DNA of 13,756 nt from an uncultured Ruminococcus sp. (lineage in GTDB: Bacteria > Bacillota > Clostridia > Oscillospirales > Ruminococcaceae): assembly GCA_910584195.1 (NCBI GenBank), contig CAJTYV010000049.1, positions 1-13,756 on the forward strand. Reading direction: 5' to 3'. Below are positions 5,775 to 13,598 of the stretch, in pieces. The notes under the pieces were generated by a model. That model did no database searches. It saw nothing but the letters and a program-made list of their open reading frames with translations, and was not told the DNA's origin. The translations under genes and the position numbers were made by a program. Positions within the stretch are counted from its first letter, which is position 1, and every line of letters begins with the position of its first letter.

Positions 5775-6752
5775 ATGGCAAGTATTAATGATGTTGCAAA
5801 GAGGGCGGAAGTGGCTAAAAGTACAGTTTCGCTGGTTTTGAATAATAGTGGATATGTATCAGAAAAAACAAGAGGAAAGGTTGAAAAGGCAATAAAAGAG
5901 TTGGATTATATGCCGAGTCAGCTTGCGCGCAATCTGTCAAAGATGCGCACGAATCTGGTAGGTGTCGTGATTCCAGACGCATCGCATCCGTTTTATGGGA
6001 CTTTTTTAAAATATGCAGAGGAATTTTTATATCGTCATGGATATAAAACGATGCTGTGTGAAACAGTAGAGCGTGAAAATATGGAGGTAGAATTCCTTTC
6101 CATGTTAAAAAAGCAGACTATGGATGGTATTATCATGGGGGCACATTCACTTCTTCATGACGAGTATATGAAGATTGGAAAGCCGGTGGTAGCGTTTGAC
6201 AGATTCCTTGGGGGTAATATACCGATGGTTCGGGCAGACCATGAAAAGGGCGGAATTCTTGCTGCACAAAAATTTATGGAGAAAAGTTGCAGACATATTG
6301 TGCAGATCAGTGGAGCACGGGTTGTAAATACACCGGCACATCAATATCATACTGCGTTTGCACAGGAAATAGAAAGAAATGGCATGAAGGCGGCAGATGT
6401 TGTGATGCCGCATAATTCATTTTCGGAAATAGATTTCAAAGAGACGGCAAAGTTAGTCTTTGACAAATACCCGGAAGCAGATGGTATATTTGGCGCTGAT
6501 ATGGCAATTTTGGCTTGCCTGAGGGAAGCACAGATTAGAGGGCGGAAAGTGCCGGAGGAATTACATATGCTTGCCTATGATGGTACTTATATTACCAGAA
6601 TTGGAACATATCAAACGGATGCAGTTGTGCAGCCTGTAAAAGATTTGGCTATGCAGTGTGTAGAGTATATTGATTGTCTGATACGAGAAGAACAGATACA
6701 GATAAAGCAAAGAATTTTTCCAGTCAAATATCAGAAAGGAGACACCTTGTGA
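5775..6752 (+). CDS. LacI-family transcriptional regulator (fructoside operon)
   Basis: This is a 325-residue regulator of normal family length. Residues 3-23 (SINDVAKRAEVAKSTVSLVL) are the helix-turn-helix, and PSQLARNLS (about 47-55) is the hinge helix that enters the minor groove. From about residue 60 (NLVGVVIPDASHPFYG) a periplasmic-binding-protein-like sugar domain follows, with the usual FDR and LAYDG blocks. AAAGGAAAG (5761-5769) precedes ATG 5775. The gene points the same way as the GH32 enzyme gene, with a 186-bp gap that holds two exact 19-bp repeats containing AACCGGTT. It most likely represses that operon until sucrose, a fructo-oligosaccharide or a phosphorylated derivative binds. 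The ligand is inferred from the neighbours, not read from the sequence. The gene is intact. Confidence 0.92.
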   Translation: MASINDVAKRAEVAKSTVSLVLNNSGYVSEKTRGKVEKAIKELDYMPSQLARNLSKMRTNLVGVVIPDASHPFYGTFLKYAEEFLYRHGYKTMLCETVERENMEVEFLSMLKKQTMDGIIMGAHSLLHDEYMKIGKPVVAFDRFLGGNIPMVRADHEKGGILAAQKFMEKSCRHIVQISGARVVNTPAHQYHTAFAQEIERNGMKAADVVMPHNSFSEIDFKETAKLVFDKYPEADGIFGADMAILACLREAQIRGRKVPEELHMLAYDGTYITRIGTYQTDAVVQPVKDLAMQCVEYIDCLIREEQIQIKQRIFPVKYQKGDTL

Positions 6753-6851
6753 TTGTGCAATGAGCACAAAAATAATGGAGTAAAATTGGATATTATTATA
6801 GAAAAAGCAAAAACTTATTGATTTTTAAAAAATAAAATGCTAACATTTGAC

Positions 6852-6914
6852 TATAAAACCGGTTCGACAAATGTCGGACTTAAAAAATACCAATATATAA
6901 AACCGGTTCGACAA
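6852..6914 (+). promoter_or_regulatory. Two direct 19-bp operator repeats upstream of the GH32 gene
   Basis: TATAAAACCGGTTCGACAA occurs exactly at 6852-6870 and 6896-6914, 44 bp apart (about four helical turns). Each contains AACCGGTT, a palindrome with a central CG-type core as in LacI-family operators. Right of the first copy, CGACA-AA-TGTCG (6865-6876) adds another palindrome. A weak promoter, TTGATT (6818-6823)-17-TAACAT (6841-6846), would start transcription at the first repeat; the promoter itself is uncertain. Confidence 0.75.
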
Positions 6915-6938
6915 TAGTTAGAAGAGGAGGTAGAAGTG

Positions 6939-8600
6939 ATGGGAGACATTTATACCGGGGCATATGAATGTCTGGAAGTATTTGCAAAATCCCTGGAAGG
7001 TAAAAAGGGGAATGTTATTGTGGCAGATAAAAACGGAAATCAGGAAAGTTATCCTACAGGCCGCAGCCATTATCGGCTGCTCAAAATTCCGCTGGAGAAA
7101 GAGTCGCGATATGATGTGACATTGGAAAGTTGTGAGGTTAGCGTCTGCTATCTTTCAGAGAGAGAAGACTTCATACAGGAGGGAGTATGTTTCCTTGAAT
7201 GGGAGCAGGGCAGCTGGGCGGTGATCTCGGATTTGGAAAAATGGTATAAAACACCCGGTCGTGAACAATATCATTTCTGTCCATATAAAAACTGGATGAA
7301 TGATCCTAACGGATTGTGCTGGTATCAGGGATATTACCATATGTACTATCAGGCAAATCCACACGATCAGAAGTGGGATCAGATGTATTGGGGACATGCG
7401 GCCAGCAGGGATTGCGTTCATTGGGTACATTTGCCATATGTTCTTCAGCCACAGGAGGAACTTCTGGATTCAAAAGATGGAAAAGGAGGTGCATTTTCGG
7501 GAAGTGCAGTGGCGCTGGAGGACAGAATCCGCTTTTACCTTACCAGACATATCGGACCGTCAGAAGACAGCGAAGAAAAAACCAGACAATATCAGACGAT
7601 GGTGGAGTCGGCAGACAGTATCCATTTTGGAGAGGAAAAATTGATCATTGAGAAACCGAATAAAGAGTTTTCTTTTAATTTCCGTGATCCAAAGGTAATA
7701 TGGCTTGAGGGGTGCTGGCAGATGGTGATTGGAACCCGGGTGAATAATATTCCTTCGGTGGCTCTTTATAAGTCTGGTGATGGGGTAAACTGGAACTATC
7801 AGGGTATTCTCTTACAGGAAAAAACAGAAGGTGTTTATACTTTTGAATGTCCCGATTTTTTCCCACTGGATGGGGACATGGTAGTAATAGGCGCATGGAT
7901 GTTTTATTCAGATGATCAGAGGAGATACCAGCCTACATATTATTATATTGGAAACTACCGAAATGGAAAATTTGAGGTAAATCAGACGGGCTTGTATGAT
8001 TTTGCGGGTAACTTTTATGCGGTACAGTCTTTTGAATATGAAGGAAGGCGGATTGCCATCGGATGGGTTTCAGATTTCTATAATGAGCATTGTCCGGAGA
8101 TAAACGGCGCCTATGGCAGTATGGCAATACCGAGAGAGCTGCATATCAGAGAAGGAAAATTGTATCAGAGCCCAATCAAAGAGATTTATCAGCTGAAAGG
8201 AAAATGTTTCTGTAATGTCAGCAAACAGGACATCAGGCTGAAACATTTAAACCTGAATTCATATTATGCAAATATTGAATTTTCTTGTGACACTGATTTT
8301 GAAATTCTTTTGGGTAAGGATGGGGATGCGGAAATCAGGCTGGTACGAAAGGAAAAAGAGCTCAGGCTTGTAACACAAGGAGTAAAGTCTCATTTTGTGA
8401 AATGTGTAACAGAGCTGGAGTGCTTAGAAAAATTGGAGATTTTTGTGGACCACAGGCTTGTGGAGATATTTGCGAACGAAGGTGAAAAAGCAGGAACGAA
8501 ATTATTTTATCATGAGAAGGATGGGATTTTTCAGGCACATTTTGATACTGAGGAATGTGTAGAGGCTGTAGAAATATATGAAATGAAGGGAATATGGTGA
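6939..8600 (+). CDS. Glycoside hydrolase family 32 beta-fructosidase (sucrose/FOS hydrolase)
   Basis: This enzyme of 553 residues removes terminal fructose from sucrose, sucrose-phosphate or short fructans by a retaining mechanism. The family motifs are present: the nucleophile Asp122 in WMNDPNG, FSGSAV near 186-191, the transition-state stabiliser Asp250 in FRDP, and the acid/base Glu303 in ECPDFF. The five-bladed propeller starts near residue 113; from about 440 on lies the C-terminal beta-sandwich. The first ~110 residues are an extra N-terminal region absent from the smallest members, with no signal peptide, so the enzyme is cytoplasmic. AGGAGG (6925-6930) sits 8 nt before ATG 6939; a GTG at 6936 is too close. 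It is the first gene of a run with the symporter (overlapping) and the SGNH gene. Whether the substrate is phosphorylated is open; no PTS gene is present, and a symporter favours free sugar. Confidence 0.93.
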   Translation: MGDIYTGAYECLEVFAKSLEGKKGNVIVADKNGNQESYPTGRSHYRLLKIPLEKESRYDVTLESCEVSVCYLSEREDFIQEGVCFLEWEQGSWAVISDLEKWYKTPGREQYHFCPYKNWMNDPNGLCWYQGYYHMYYQANPHDQKWDQMYWGHAASRDCVHWVHLPYVLQPQEELLDSKDGKGGAFSGSAVALEDRIRFYLTRHIGPSEDSEEKTRQYQTMVESADSIHFGEEKLIIEKPNKEFSFNFRDPKVIWLEGCWQMVIGTRVNNIPSVALYKSGDGVNWNYQGILLQEKTEGVYTFECPDFFPLDGDMVVIGAWMFYSDDQRRYQPTYYYIGNYRNGKFEVNQTGLYDFAGNFYAVQSFEYEGRRIAIGWVSDFYNEHCPEINGAYGSMAIPRELHIREGKLYQSPIKEIYQLKGKCFCNVSKQDIRLKHLNLNSYYANIEFSCDTDFEILLGKDGDAEIRLVRKEKELRLVTQGVKSHFVKCVTELECLEKLEIFVDHRLVEIFANEGEKAGTKLFYHEKDGIFQAHFDTEECVEAVEIYEMKGIW

Positions 8601-9844
8601 TAGGTATGGAAAAAAAGAGAAGTTTAAAATTAAGTGAAAGAATATCCTATGCTTGTGGAGATGCCGCCAGTAATGTTGTGTGGGCAGCTTTGGGTGCATT
8701 TGTAATGATGTACTATACGGATGTGGCGCACATCAGCCCGGGAGTGATTGGAATGATTATGCTGGTATCCAGATTTTTGGATGGGGCGTCTGACCTGATT
8801 ATGGGGTTGGTCGTTGATAATACAAAGTCCCGATTTGGTAAGGCGAGGCCGTGGCTTTTAAGAATGGCAATCCCCTTTGCAATTGCCACAACCCTGATGT
8901 TCTCCGTGCCGGATTTTGAGAATAAAGCAAAAATAATTTATATATTTGTTACATATAACTTTGTTATGACAATGTATACAATGATTAATCTGCCATATGG
9001 CTCGCTCAGCACACTGATGACAGATGATCCCTATGAAAGAAGTGTCCTTAATATTTTTCGGCAGATATTTGCCCAGATTACAAGTCTGATCATTACATCT
9101 GCAACGCTTCCTCTGATCAAAGTATTTGGAGAAGGACGAATGGCATGGACAATTACATATGGAATTTTTTCAGCGGTGGCAGCAGTGCTATTTCTAATTT
9201 GCTTTGCGGGCACAAAAGAAACTGTGGGTATTGCGGCCAAAGAACGTGAAACTGTGCCGATAAAAAAAGCGTTGTTTGCGTTGTTGAAAAATAAATGCTG
9301 GGTTATTTCCATGCTGCTCGGAACGGGAACCTGTCTTTTCTTTATGGCAATTTCAACAATAAACAGTTATTTCTGTGTACAGGTTCTGCATAATGACAAC
9401 ATGGTAGGAACCCTTAATGCGGCCTATATTGCACCGATGATTGTATTTTTCTTCTTCATGGCTCCAATTGTAAAGCGAATAGGAAAAAGGAACACAAACT
9501 TATTGGGGTGGCTGCTCATTTTGGTAAGCTATGTGCCTCTTTTGATGGCAATGACATCGGTTCCGGTTCTGATTGTAAGCGCTGTAATCAGAGGAATTGG
9601 ATATGCCTGTGTAATGGGTGTGCAGTTTGCAATTATCGGAGACAGCGTAGAGTATGGAGAATGGAAAACAGGGGTGCGTTCAGAAGGCTTGGTGTTCAGT
9701 GCACAAAGTTTTGGCTGTAAAGTAGGAATGGGCTTAGGAAATGCTTTAATTGGAGCATTGCTTTCGTGGGGAGGATATGATGGTGAGCTTGCGGTCCAGC
9801 CGGATTCAGCCATTACAGAAATTAAATCGTTTATTGTTAGATAA
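8594..9844 (+). CDS. GPH-family (MelB-like) sugar:cation symporter, C-terminally shortened
   Basis: This is a glycoside-pentoside-hexuronide:cation symporter, presumably importing the substrate of the GH32 enzyme. The N-terminal ERISYACGDAASN, the DGASD motif (corresponding to the cation-binding aspartates of MelB) and the loop DNTKSRFGKARPW are typical. About eleven hydrophobic segments are visible. The family is usually 440-490 residues; this frame stops at 416 with AITEIKSFIVR, where homologues continue into the last membrane helix and a charged tail. Another frame over the last bases reads LLDKEGEV and stops at 9857-9859 region, like a family tail, so an out-of-frame deletion may have removed segment 12. 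ATG 8594 overlaps the GH32 stop. ATG 8606, behind GGTGAT, is the alternative start. Activity is doubtful. Confidence 0.8.
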   Translation: MVIGMEKKRSLKLSERISYACGDAASNVVWAALGAFVMMYYTDVAHISPGVIGMIMLVSRFLDGASDLIMGLVVDNTKSRFGKARPWLLRMAIPFAIATTLMFSVPDFENKAKIIYIFVTYNFVMTMYTMINLPYGSLSTLMTDDPYERSVLNIFRQIFAQITSLIITSATLPLIKVFGEGRMAWTITYGIFSAVAAVLFLICFAGTKETVGIAAKERETVPIKKALFALLKNKCWVISMLLGTGTCLFFMAISTINSYFCVQVLHNDNMVGTLNAAYIAPMIVFFFFMAPIVKRIGKRNTNLLGWLLILVSYVPLLMAMTSVPVLIVSAVIRGIGYACVMGVQFAIIGDSVEYGEWKTGVRSEGLVFSAQSFGCKVGMGLGNALIGALLSWGGYDGELAVQPDSAITEIKSFIVR

Positions 9845-9856
9845 AGAGGGTGAAGT

Positions 9857-10376
9857 ATGATGAAAAATATTCTGTGTTTTGGTGATTCTAATACGTTTGG
9901 ATATGATATATTAAAAGATTCTCGGTTTCCTTGGGGAGTTCGCTGGACGAGTATTTTACAGGAAAAATTAGGGAGTGATTATCGTATTATTGAGGAGGGA
10001 ATGGGAGGCAGGACTACAGTTTGGGAGGATCCTATTGAGAATCTGCAGAGTGGAAACTCTGGCGGTAATGACAAGAGAATATCTACAAAAAAAGCAGAAA
10101 AAAGAAGTTTCTGTTCTTATTGTTTCTCCGATTGAAGTAGGCGAAAAGATTGAGGAAAATCCATATGGAATCTATATGGGAGGAAGAACAGCAGTAGAGC
10201 GTTCCCGGCAATTTCCCAAGTATTATAAAGAAATTGCAGAAAAGCATGGGTTTGGGTTTATGATAGGCTCTGAGTATGCGGAACCATGTGATGCGGATTC
10301 TATACACATGGATGTAGGGAACCATAAGAAACTGGCAGAGGCAGTGAAAGACAAAGTGGTTCAAATGCTTGAGTGA
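9857..10376 (+). pseudogene. SGNH/GDSL-family hydrolase with internal deletion
   Basis: SGNH hydrolases of this type deacylate carbohydrates or other esters. The first frame from ATG 9857 (GAGGGTG at 9847-9853 upstream) reads KNILCFGDSNTFGYD, with Ser11 as nucleophile (block I), then the conserved GMGGRTTVWEDPIE. The second frame reads TREYLQKKQKKEVSVLIVSPIEVGE and then RSRQFPKYYKEIAEKHG…CDADSIHMD, the block V Asp and His, to the TGA at 10374-10376. Intact relatives are about 210-220 residues; here the middle of about 60 residues, including the expected block III GTND, is gone and the two halves are out of frame. The junction lies near 10045-10065, where CAGAG/CTCTG forms a small inverted repeat. 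It is the third gene of the GH32 run, 12 bp after the symporter, and is non-functional as it stands. Confidence 0.82.
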
Positions 10377-10427
10377 AATGACTTAACGGCAGTAATGCCC
10401 TAGAGGTGAGGAGTCAGAAAAATATAT

Positions 10428-10456
10428 TTTACAAATCCCAAAGAGAGGACTATAAT
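10428..10456 (+). promoter_or_regulatory. Promoter of the MATE exporter gene
   Basis: TTTACA (10428-10433), a 17-bp spacer and a perfect TATAAT (10451-10456). The gene begins about 68 nt past the expected start. The promoter separates the exporter from the decayed sugar operon, since no terminator was seen between them. Confidence 0.78.
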
Positions 10457-10529
10457 TACCACGAACCAGCCGAATGGCAAAGAGGAAAGCAGTTTGAGGA
10501 AATGAAGAAATTTTTTGGAGGTGTTGTGT

Positions 10530-11873
10530 ATGAATCAGGATCTGACCGTAGGAAAGCCGGAGCTTGTCTTGTGGAAATTCTGCATACCGCTGTTTGGAAG
10601 TATTCTGTTCCAGCAGCTTTATAATATTGCAGACAGCTTTGTAGCGGGGAAGTTTATTGGGGAAGAGGCGCTGGCGGCAGTCGGGAACAGTTATGGGATC
10701 ACCATGATTTTCCTTGCGTTTGCCTTTGGATGTAATATCGGCTGCTCGGTAATCGTCTCGCAGCTTTTCGGGGCAAAAAATTTTAAGGATATGAAAACCG
10801 CTGTGTATACTGCAATGATCGCAAGCGGTATATTATGCGCCGTGCTGATGTTTGCCGGGATAATAAGCTGCAGCAGTTTACTGCATCAAATTCGGACGCC
10901 GGATGAGATTTTTGGGGATTCTAAATTGTATTTGGATATCTATGTTTGGGGGCTGCCGTTTTTATTCTTTTATAATATTGCGACCGGGATTTTTTCGGCA
11001 CTCGGGGATTCCAAAACGCCGTTTCTGTTTCTGGCAGCGTCGTCTACGGCAAACATTTTGGTGGATATTTTGTTTGTGTCCTGTTTGGATATGGGGGTCA
11101 GCGGCGTGGCGTGGGCGACGTTTCTGTGCCAGGGCGTCAGCTGCGTGTTGTCCGTATGGGTCGTGTGCAGGAGGCTTTCTAAGATACATACAGAAGGGAA
11201 GGCCGCGGTTTTTTCCTTTGCTCTGTTTGGGAAAATTGCGGTGATTGCGATTCCGAGTATTTTGCAGCAGAGTTTTATATCGGTCGGGAATATCATCATC
11301 CAGGGGGTGATCAACGGGTTCGGTTCGGGTGTAATCGCGGGTTATTCTGCGGCTGTCAAGCTGAACAACCTGGTCGTCACATCTTTTACGACGCTTGGAA
11401 ACGGCATGTCCAACTATACGGCGCAGAATGTCGGCGCGGGACTGCCGGCGCGGATTCAGGAAGGATTTCGGGCAGGTATAAAAATGGTTTGGATTTTATG
11501 TCTGCCGATTGCGGCGCTGTATTATTTTGCAAGCGATGGTTTGATCCGCCTGTTTTTGGACAGTACGGCTTCTGATGCGGCGATTTCTTCCGGCGTATTG
11601 TTTTTAAAAATCGTCACGCCTTTTTATTTTGTTATTTCTGTCAAATTGATTGCAGACGGCATTTTAAGGGGCGCCGGGCTGATGAAGCAGTTTATGGCGG
11701 CGACGTTTACAGATCTTGTGCTGCGCGTCGTTTTGGCGGTTGTTCTTGCCGGGGAATTTGGCTATGCGGGAATCTGGAGTTCCTGGCCGATCGGATGGGG
11801 GATTGCAACCGTATTGTCCGTCTGGTTTTACCGGTGCGGTCCGTGGAGAGGGTCGGATGCAGCCGGCACGTAG
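10530..11873 (+). CDS. MATE-family efflux transporter
   Basis: This is a 447-residue membrane exporter with about 12 hydrophobic segments, the normal size for MATE proteins, which expel cationic drugs or metabolites in exchange for sodium or protons. The N-terminal block FGSILFQQLYNIADSFVAGK is the family signature, and the matching second half (QQSFISVGNIIIQGVINGFG) shows the internal duplication. ATG 10530 is chosen because GGAGGT (10517-10522) lies 7 nt upstream; the longer TTG frame from 10515 lacks a ribosome site. Its own consensus-like promoter is upstream. The next gene, bile salt hydrolase, starts 183 bp later in the same direction, with only a weak AAACG/CGTTT repeat between them. 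Co-transcription is therefore possible, and so is a link to bile-acid export, but neither is shown. The gene is intact. Confidence 0.92.
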   Translation: MNQDLTVGKPELVLWKFCIPLFGSILFQQLYNIADSFVAGKFIGEEALAAVGNSYGITMIFLAFAFGCNIGCSVIVSQLFGAKNFKDMKTAVYTAMIASGILCAVLMFAGIISCSSLLHQIRTPDEIFGDSKLYLDIYVWGLPFLFFYNIATGIFSALGDSKTPFLFLAASSTANILVDILFVSCLDMGVSGVAWATFLCQGVSCVLSVWVVCRRLSKIHTEGKAAVFSFALFGKIAVIAIPSILQQSFISVGNIIIQGVINGFGSGVIAGYSAAVKLNNLVVTSFTTLGNGMSNYTAQNVGAGLPARIQEGFRAGIKMVWILCLPIAALYYFASDGLIRLFLDSTASDAAISSGVLFLKIVTPFYFVISVKLIADGILRGAGLMKQFMAATFTDLVLRVVLAVVLAGEFGYAGIWSSWPIGWGIATVLSVWFYRCGPWRGSDAAGT

Positions 11874-11929
11874 GGAGAAACGTTTTTTATTTTTCGTTTG
11901 TATAATATAGAAACCAGCGGCATATACCA

Positions 11930-12043
11930 ATGGTAAAAGAGTATGAAGAGACCAGGAAAATGTACGGGCGATTCGCGGATCGACGCCCAGCCGATAAGAT
12001 GTGCGGGTCAAACGTGAGTACGAAAAATCCGGAGAAAACATGA
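11930..12043 (+). CDS. Possible 37-residue small ORF or gene remnant upstream of bile salt hydrolase
   Basis: ATG 11930 opens a frame rich in charged residues (MVKEYEETRKMYGRFADRRP…) that ends at TGA 12041-12043, 13 nt before the next gene. Codon choice (GC-rich third positions in the middle) resembles coding sequence, and its end adjoins the bile salt hydrolase ribosome site. No ribosome site precedes it, so it may be the fragment of a lost gene. A TATAAT at 11901-11906 lacks a good -35. An imperfect GGGCG/CGCCC hairpin (11968-11990) and a TACCA-A-TGGTA palindrome (11925-11935) also lie here. I do not recognise the protein. Confidence 0.25.
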   Translation: MVKEYEETRKMYGRFADRRPADKMCGSNVSTKNPEKT

Positions 12044-12056
12044 GGTGAGAAAGGTT

Positions 12057-13031
12057 ATGTGTACAGCGGCGGTTTATCAGACAAAGGACGTTTATTTTGG
12101 AAGGACATTGGATAACGGAGTTTCTTACGGAGAAGAAATCGTGGTTACGCCACGGAATTATTGTTTTCATTTTACCTGTATGGGAACCGTAAAACATCAT
12201 TATGCCATGATCGGTACGGCGCATCTGGAAGACGGGTATCCGCTTTATTATGATGCCGTAAACGAAAAAGGGCTTGGCATGGCGGGGTTGAATTTTGTCG
12301 GAAACGCGCACTATCAAAAGGAAGAAGAGGGAAAGGAGAATGTAGCGGTATTTGAGCTGATTCCATGGATCCTTGGACAATGCGGCTCCGTGGAGGAAGC
12401 GAAGAAGCTGTTTATGCGGATGAATCTTACGGATACCCGTTTTCGCGGCAATCTTCCGGCGGCGCAGCTGCATTGGATGATTTCGGACCGGAACCAGTCT
12501 GTTACGATCGAGTCCGTACAAGAGGGAATCCGGATACACGAAAATCCGGTCGGCGTGCTGACCAATAATCCGCCTTTTGAAGAGCAGATGTTCCAATTGA
12601 ATAATTATATGCATTTGTCACCCAAAGAACCGACCAATCATTTTTCGGATAAACTGAAACTGCAGGCATACTGCCTTGGCATGGGCGCTTTGGGAATGCC
12701 GGGAGATTTATCGTCACAGTCCCGTTTTATCCGGGCTGCTTTTGTGAAAATGAATTCTGTTTCCGGAGATTCGGAAGAAGAGAGCGTCAGCCAGTTTTTT
12801 CATATTCTTGGTTCCGTGGATCAGCAGCGCGGCTGCTGTGAAACGAAAGACGGAACGTTTGAAACGACCATTTATACTTCCTGCTGCAATATGAGCAGGG
12901 GAGTGTATTATTACACTACGTATGAAAATCATCAGATTACGGCGGTCGATCTGTACAGGGAAAATCTAAACGGCAGGTGTTTGGCATGCTTTCCTCTGAT
13001 TCGGGAAGAAATGATTCGAAGACAGAATTAA
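12057..13031 (+). CDS. bsh: Choloylglycine hydrolase family, bile salt hydrolase (EC 3.5.1.24)
   Basis: This 324-residue N-terminal-nucleophile hydrolase cleaves glycine or taurine from conjugated bile acids in the cytoplasm. The start is ATG 12057, giving MCTA: after Met removal Cys2 becomes the N-terminal nucleophile. The in-frame GTG at 12045 would bury it. The other active-site residues fit the family order: Arg16, Asp19, Asn79 (GLNFVGNAHY), Asn171 (VLTNNPPF) and Arg223 (SQSRFIRAAF), against Cys2/Arg18/Asp21/Asn82/Asn175/Arg228 in characterised enzymes. Before the conserved GMPGDLSS, the loop that affects glycine or taurine preference reads Cys206-Leu207-Gly208. A penicillin V acylase of the same family is the main alternative, but the Asn79/Asn171 context favours bile salts. 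The ribosome site is GGTGAG/GAAAGG (12044-12054). It follows the MATE gene and converges with the LytTR gene. Confidence 0.9.
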   Translation: MCTAAVYQTKDVYFGRTLDNGVSYGEEIVVTPRNYCFHFTCMGTVKHHYAMIGTAHLEDGYPLYYDAVNEKGLGMAGLNFVGNAHYQKEEEGKENVAVFELIPWILGQCGSVEEAKKLFMRMNLTDTRFRGNLPAAQLHWMISDRNQSVTIESVQEGIRIHENPVGVLTNNPPFEEQMFQLNNYMHLSPKEPTNHFSDKLKLQAYCLGMGALGMPGDLSSQSRFIRAAFVKMNSVSGDSEEESVSQFFHILGSVDQQRGCCETKDGTFETTIYTSCCNMSRGVYYYTTYENHQITAVDLYRENLNGRCLACFPLIREEMIRRQN

Positions 13032-13060
13032 TGCGGATGGGAGAGTTTTTTTGTGATGCG

Positions 13061-13510
13061 TCAGGGTGGCTGGATGTTTTCTTTTCCGGAAATTGCCATC
13101 AGAACTTTTGGCGCGCAGTTTCTGCTCATATGTAGAATTTTGTCGTTTGTCAGAATGATATCGTTGTTTTGGATCGTTCGTATTTTTTCTAATGATACGA
13201 TGCAGCTTTGACTGCATTTAATAAAATGGTAACGGGACAGCAGCTTTAGCTCATGGCTTAAGCTGCCGTATTTTTTATATGTGCCGTGGTTTGTGTGGAT
13301 ATGAATGGTGTGTCCTTTGATTTCGAGATAGTAGATGTCGCTGGATTTGATTCGAATGGTTGTGTTTTTGGTTTTACAAATATAATCTTGCTGGAGACAA
13401 ACATACTGATGTAACGCTTCTTTTAGTCCGGATTCGCCGTATTGGGATAGAAATTGGTTGAGATGGGTCTGCAGGGTTTTGTCTAAGCCGTGTTCTTGTT
13501 GTCTGTTCAT
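13061..13510 (-). CDS. Standalone LytTR-domain transcriptional regulator
   Basis: This is a 149-residue regulator carrying only the LytTR DNA-binding domain (about residues 45-141), with no receiver domain. The motif YYLEIKGHTIHIHT is followed by RYHFIKCSQSCIVSLEKI and NNDIILTNDKILHMSR, the blocks that form the beta-fold DNA-contacting loops. Where most members have a H[KR]S[YF] motif, this one has Ser-Gln-Ser-Cys. Residues 1-44 are helical and may dimerise. The start is ATG at 13510 (minus), with AGGA about 9 nt upstream on that strand. Standalone LytTR proteins in Bacillota often pair with a DUF3021 membrane gene; none is within the window, though one could lie elsewhere. The gene converges with bsh, 29 bp apart, with no terminator seen. 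Direct repeats near its own promoter suggest autoregulation. Confidence 0.88.
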   Translation of the reverse strand: MNRQQEHGLDKTLQTHLNQFLSQYGESGLKEALHQYVCLQQDYICKTKNTTIRIKSSDIYYLEIKGHTIHIHTNHGTYKKYGSLSHELKLLSRYHFIKCSQSCIVSLEKIRTIQNNDIILTNDKILHMSRNCAPKVLMAISGKENIQPP

Positions 13511-13598
13511 GGGTTTCGTTCCTGTGTTTTCGTGTTTTTTATTCTTTTTTCATCTGTGTTTTTCAAAAATTTCCAAAAAAATTTCCTTTGTGTCGTTT

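Noticed and set aside
6753..6769. TTGTGC/GCACAA hairpin right after the LacI stop as a terminator
   Set aside because: The stem is 6 bp and followed by AAATAATGG, not a U-tract.
7300..7651. Two plus-strand frames of 111-114 codons
   Set aside because: They overlap the GH32 catalytic domain in other frames, where the motifs are unmistakable.
11664..12614. 316-codon minus-strand open frame
   Set aside because: It runs antisense across the 3' end of the MATE gene and the 5' half of bsh, has no family motif, and is a shadow of GC-rich codons.
13032..13060. Bidirectional terminator between bsh and the LytTR gene
   Set aside because: The 29-bp gap has a T-run (13046-13052) but no stem before it.
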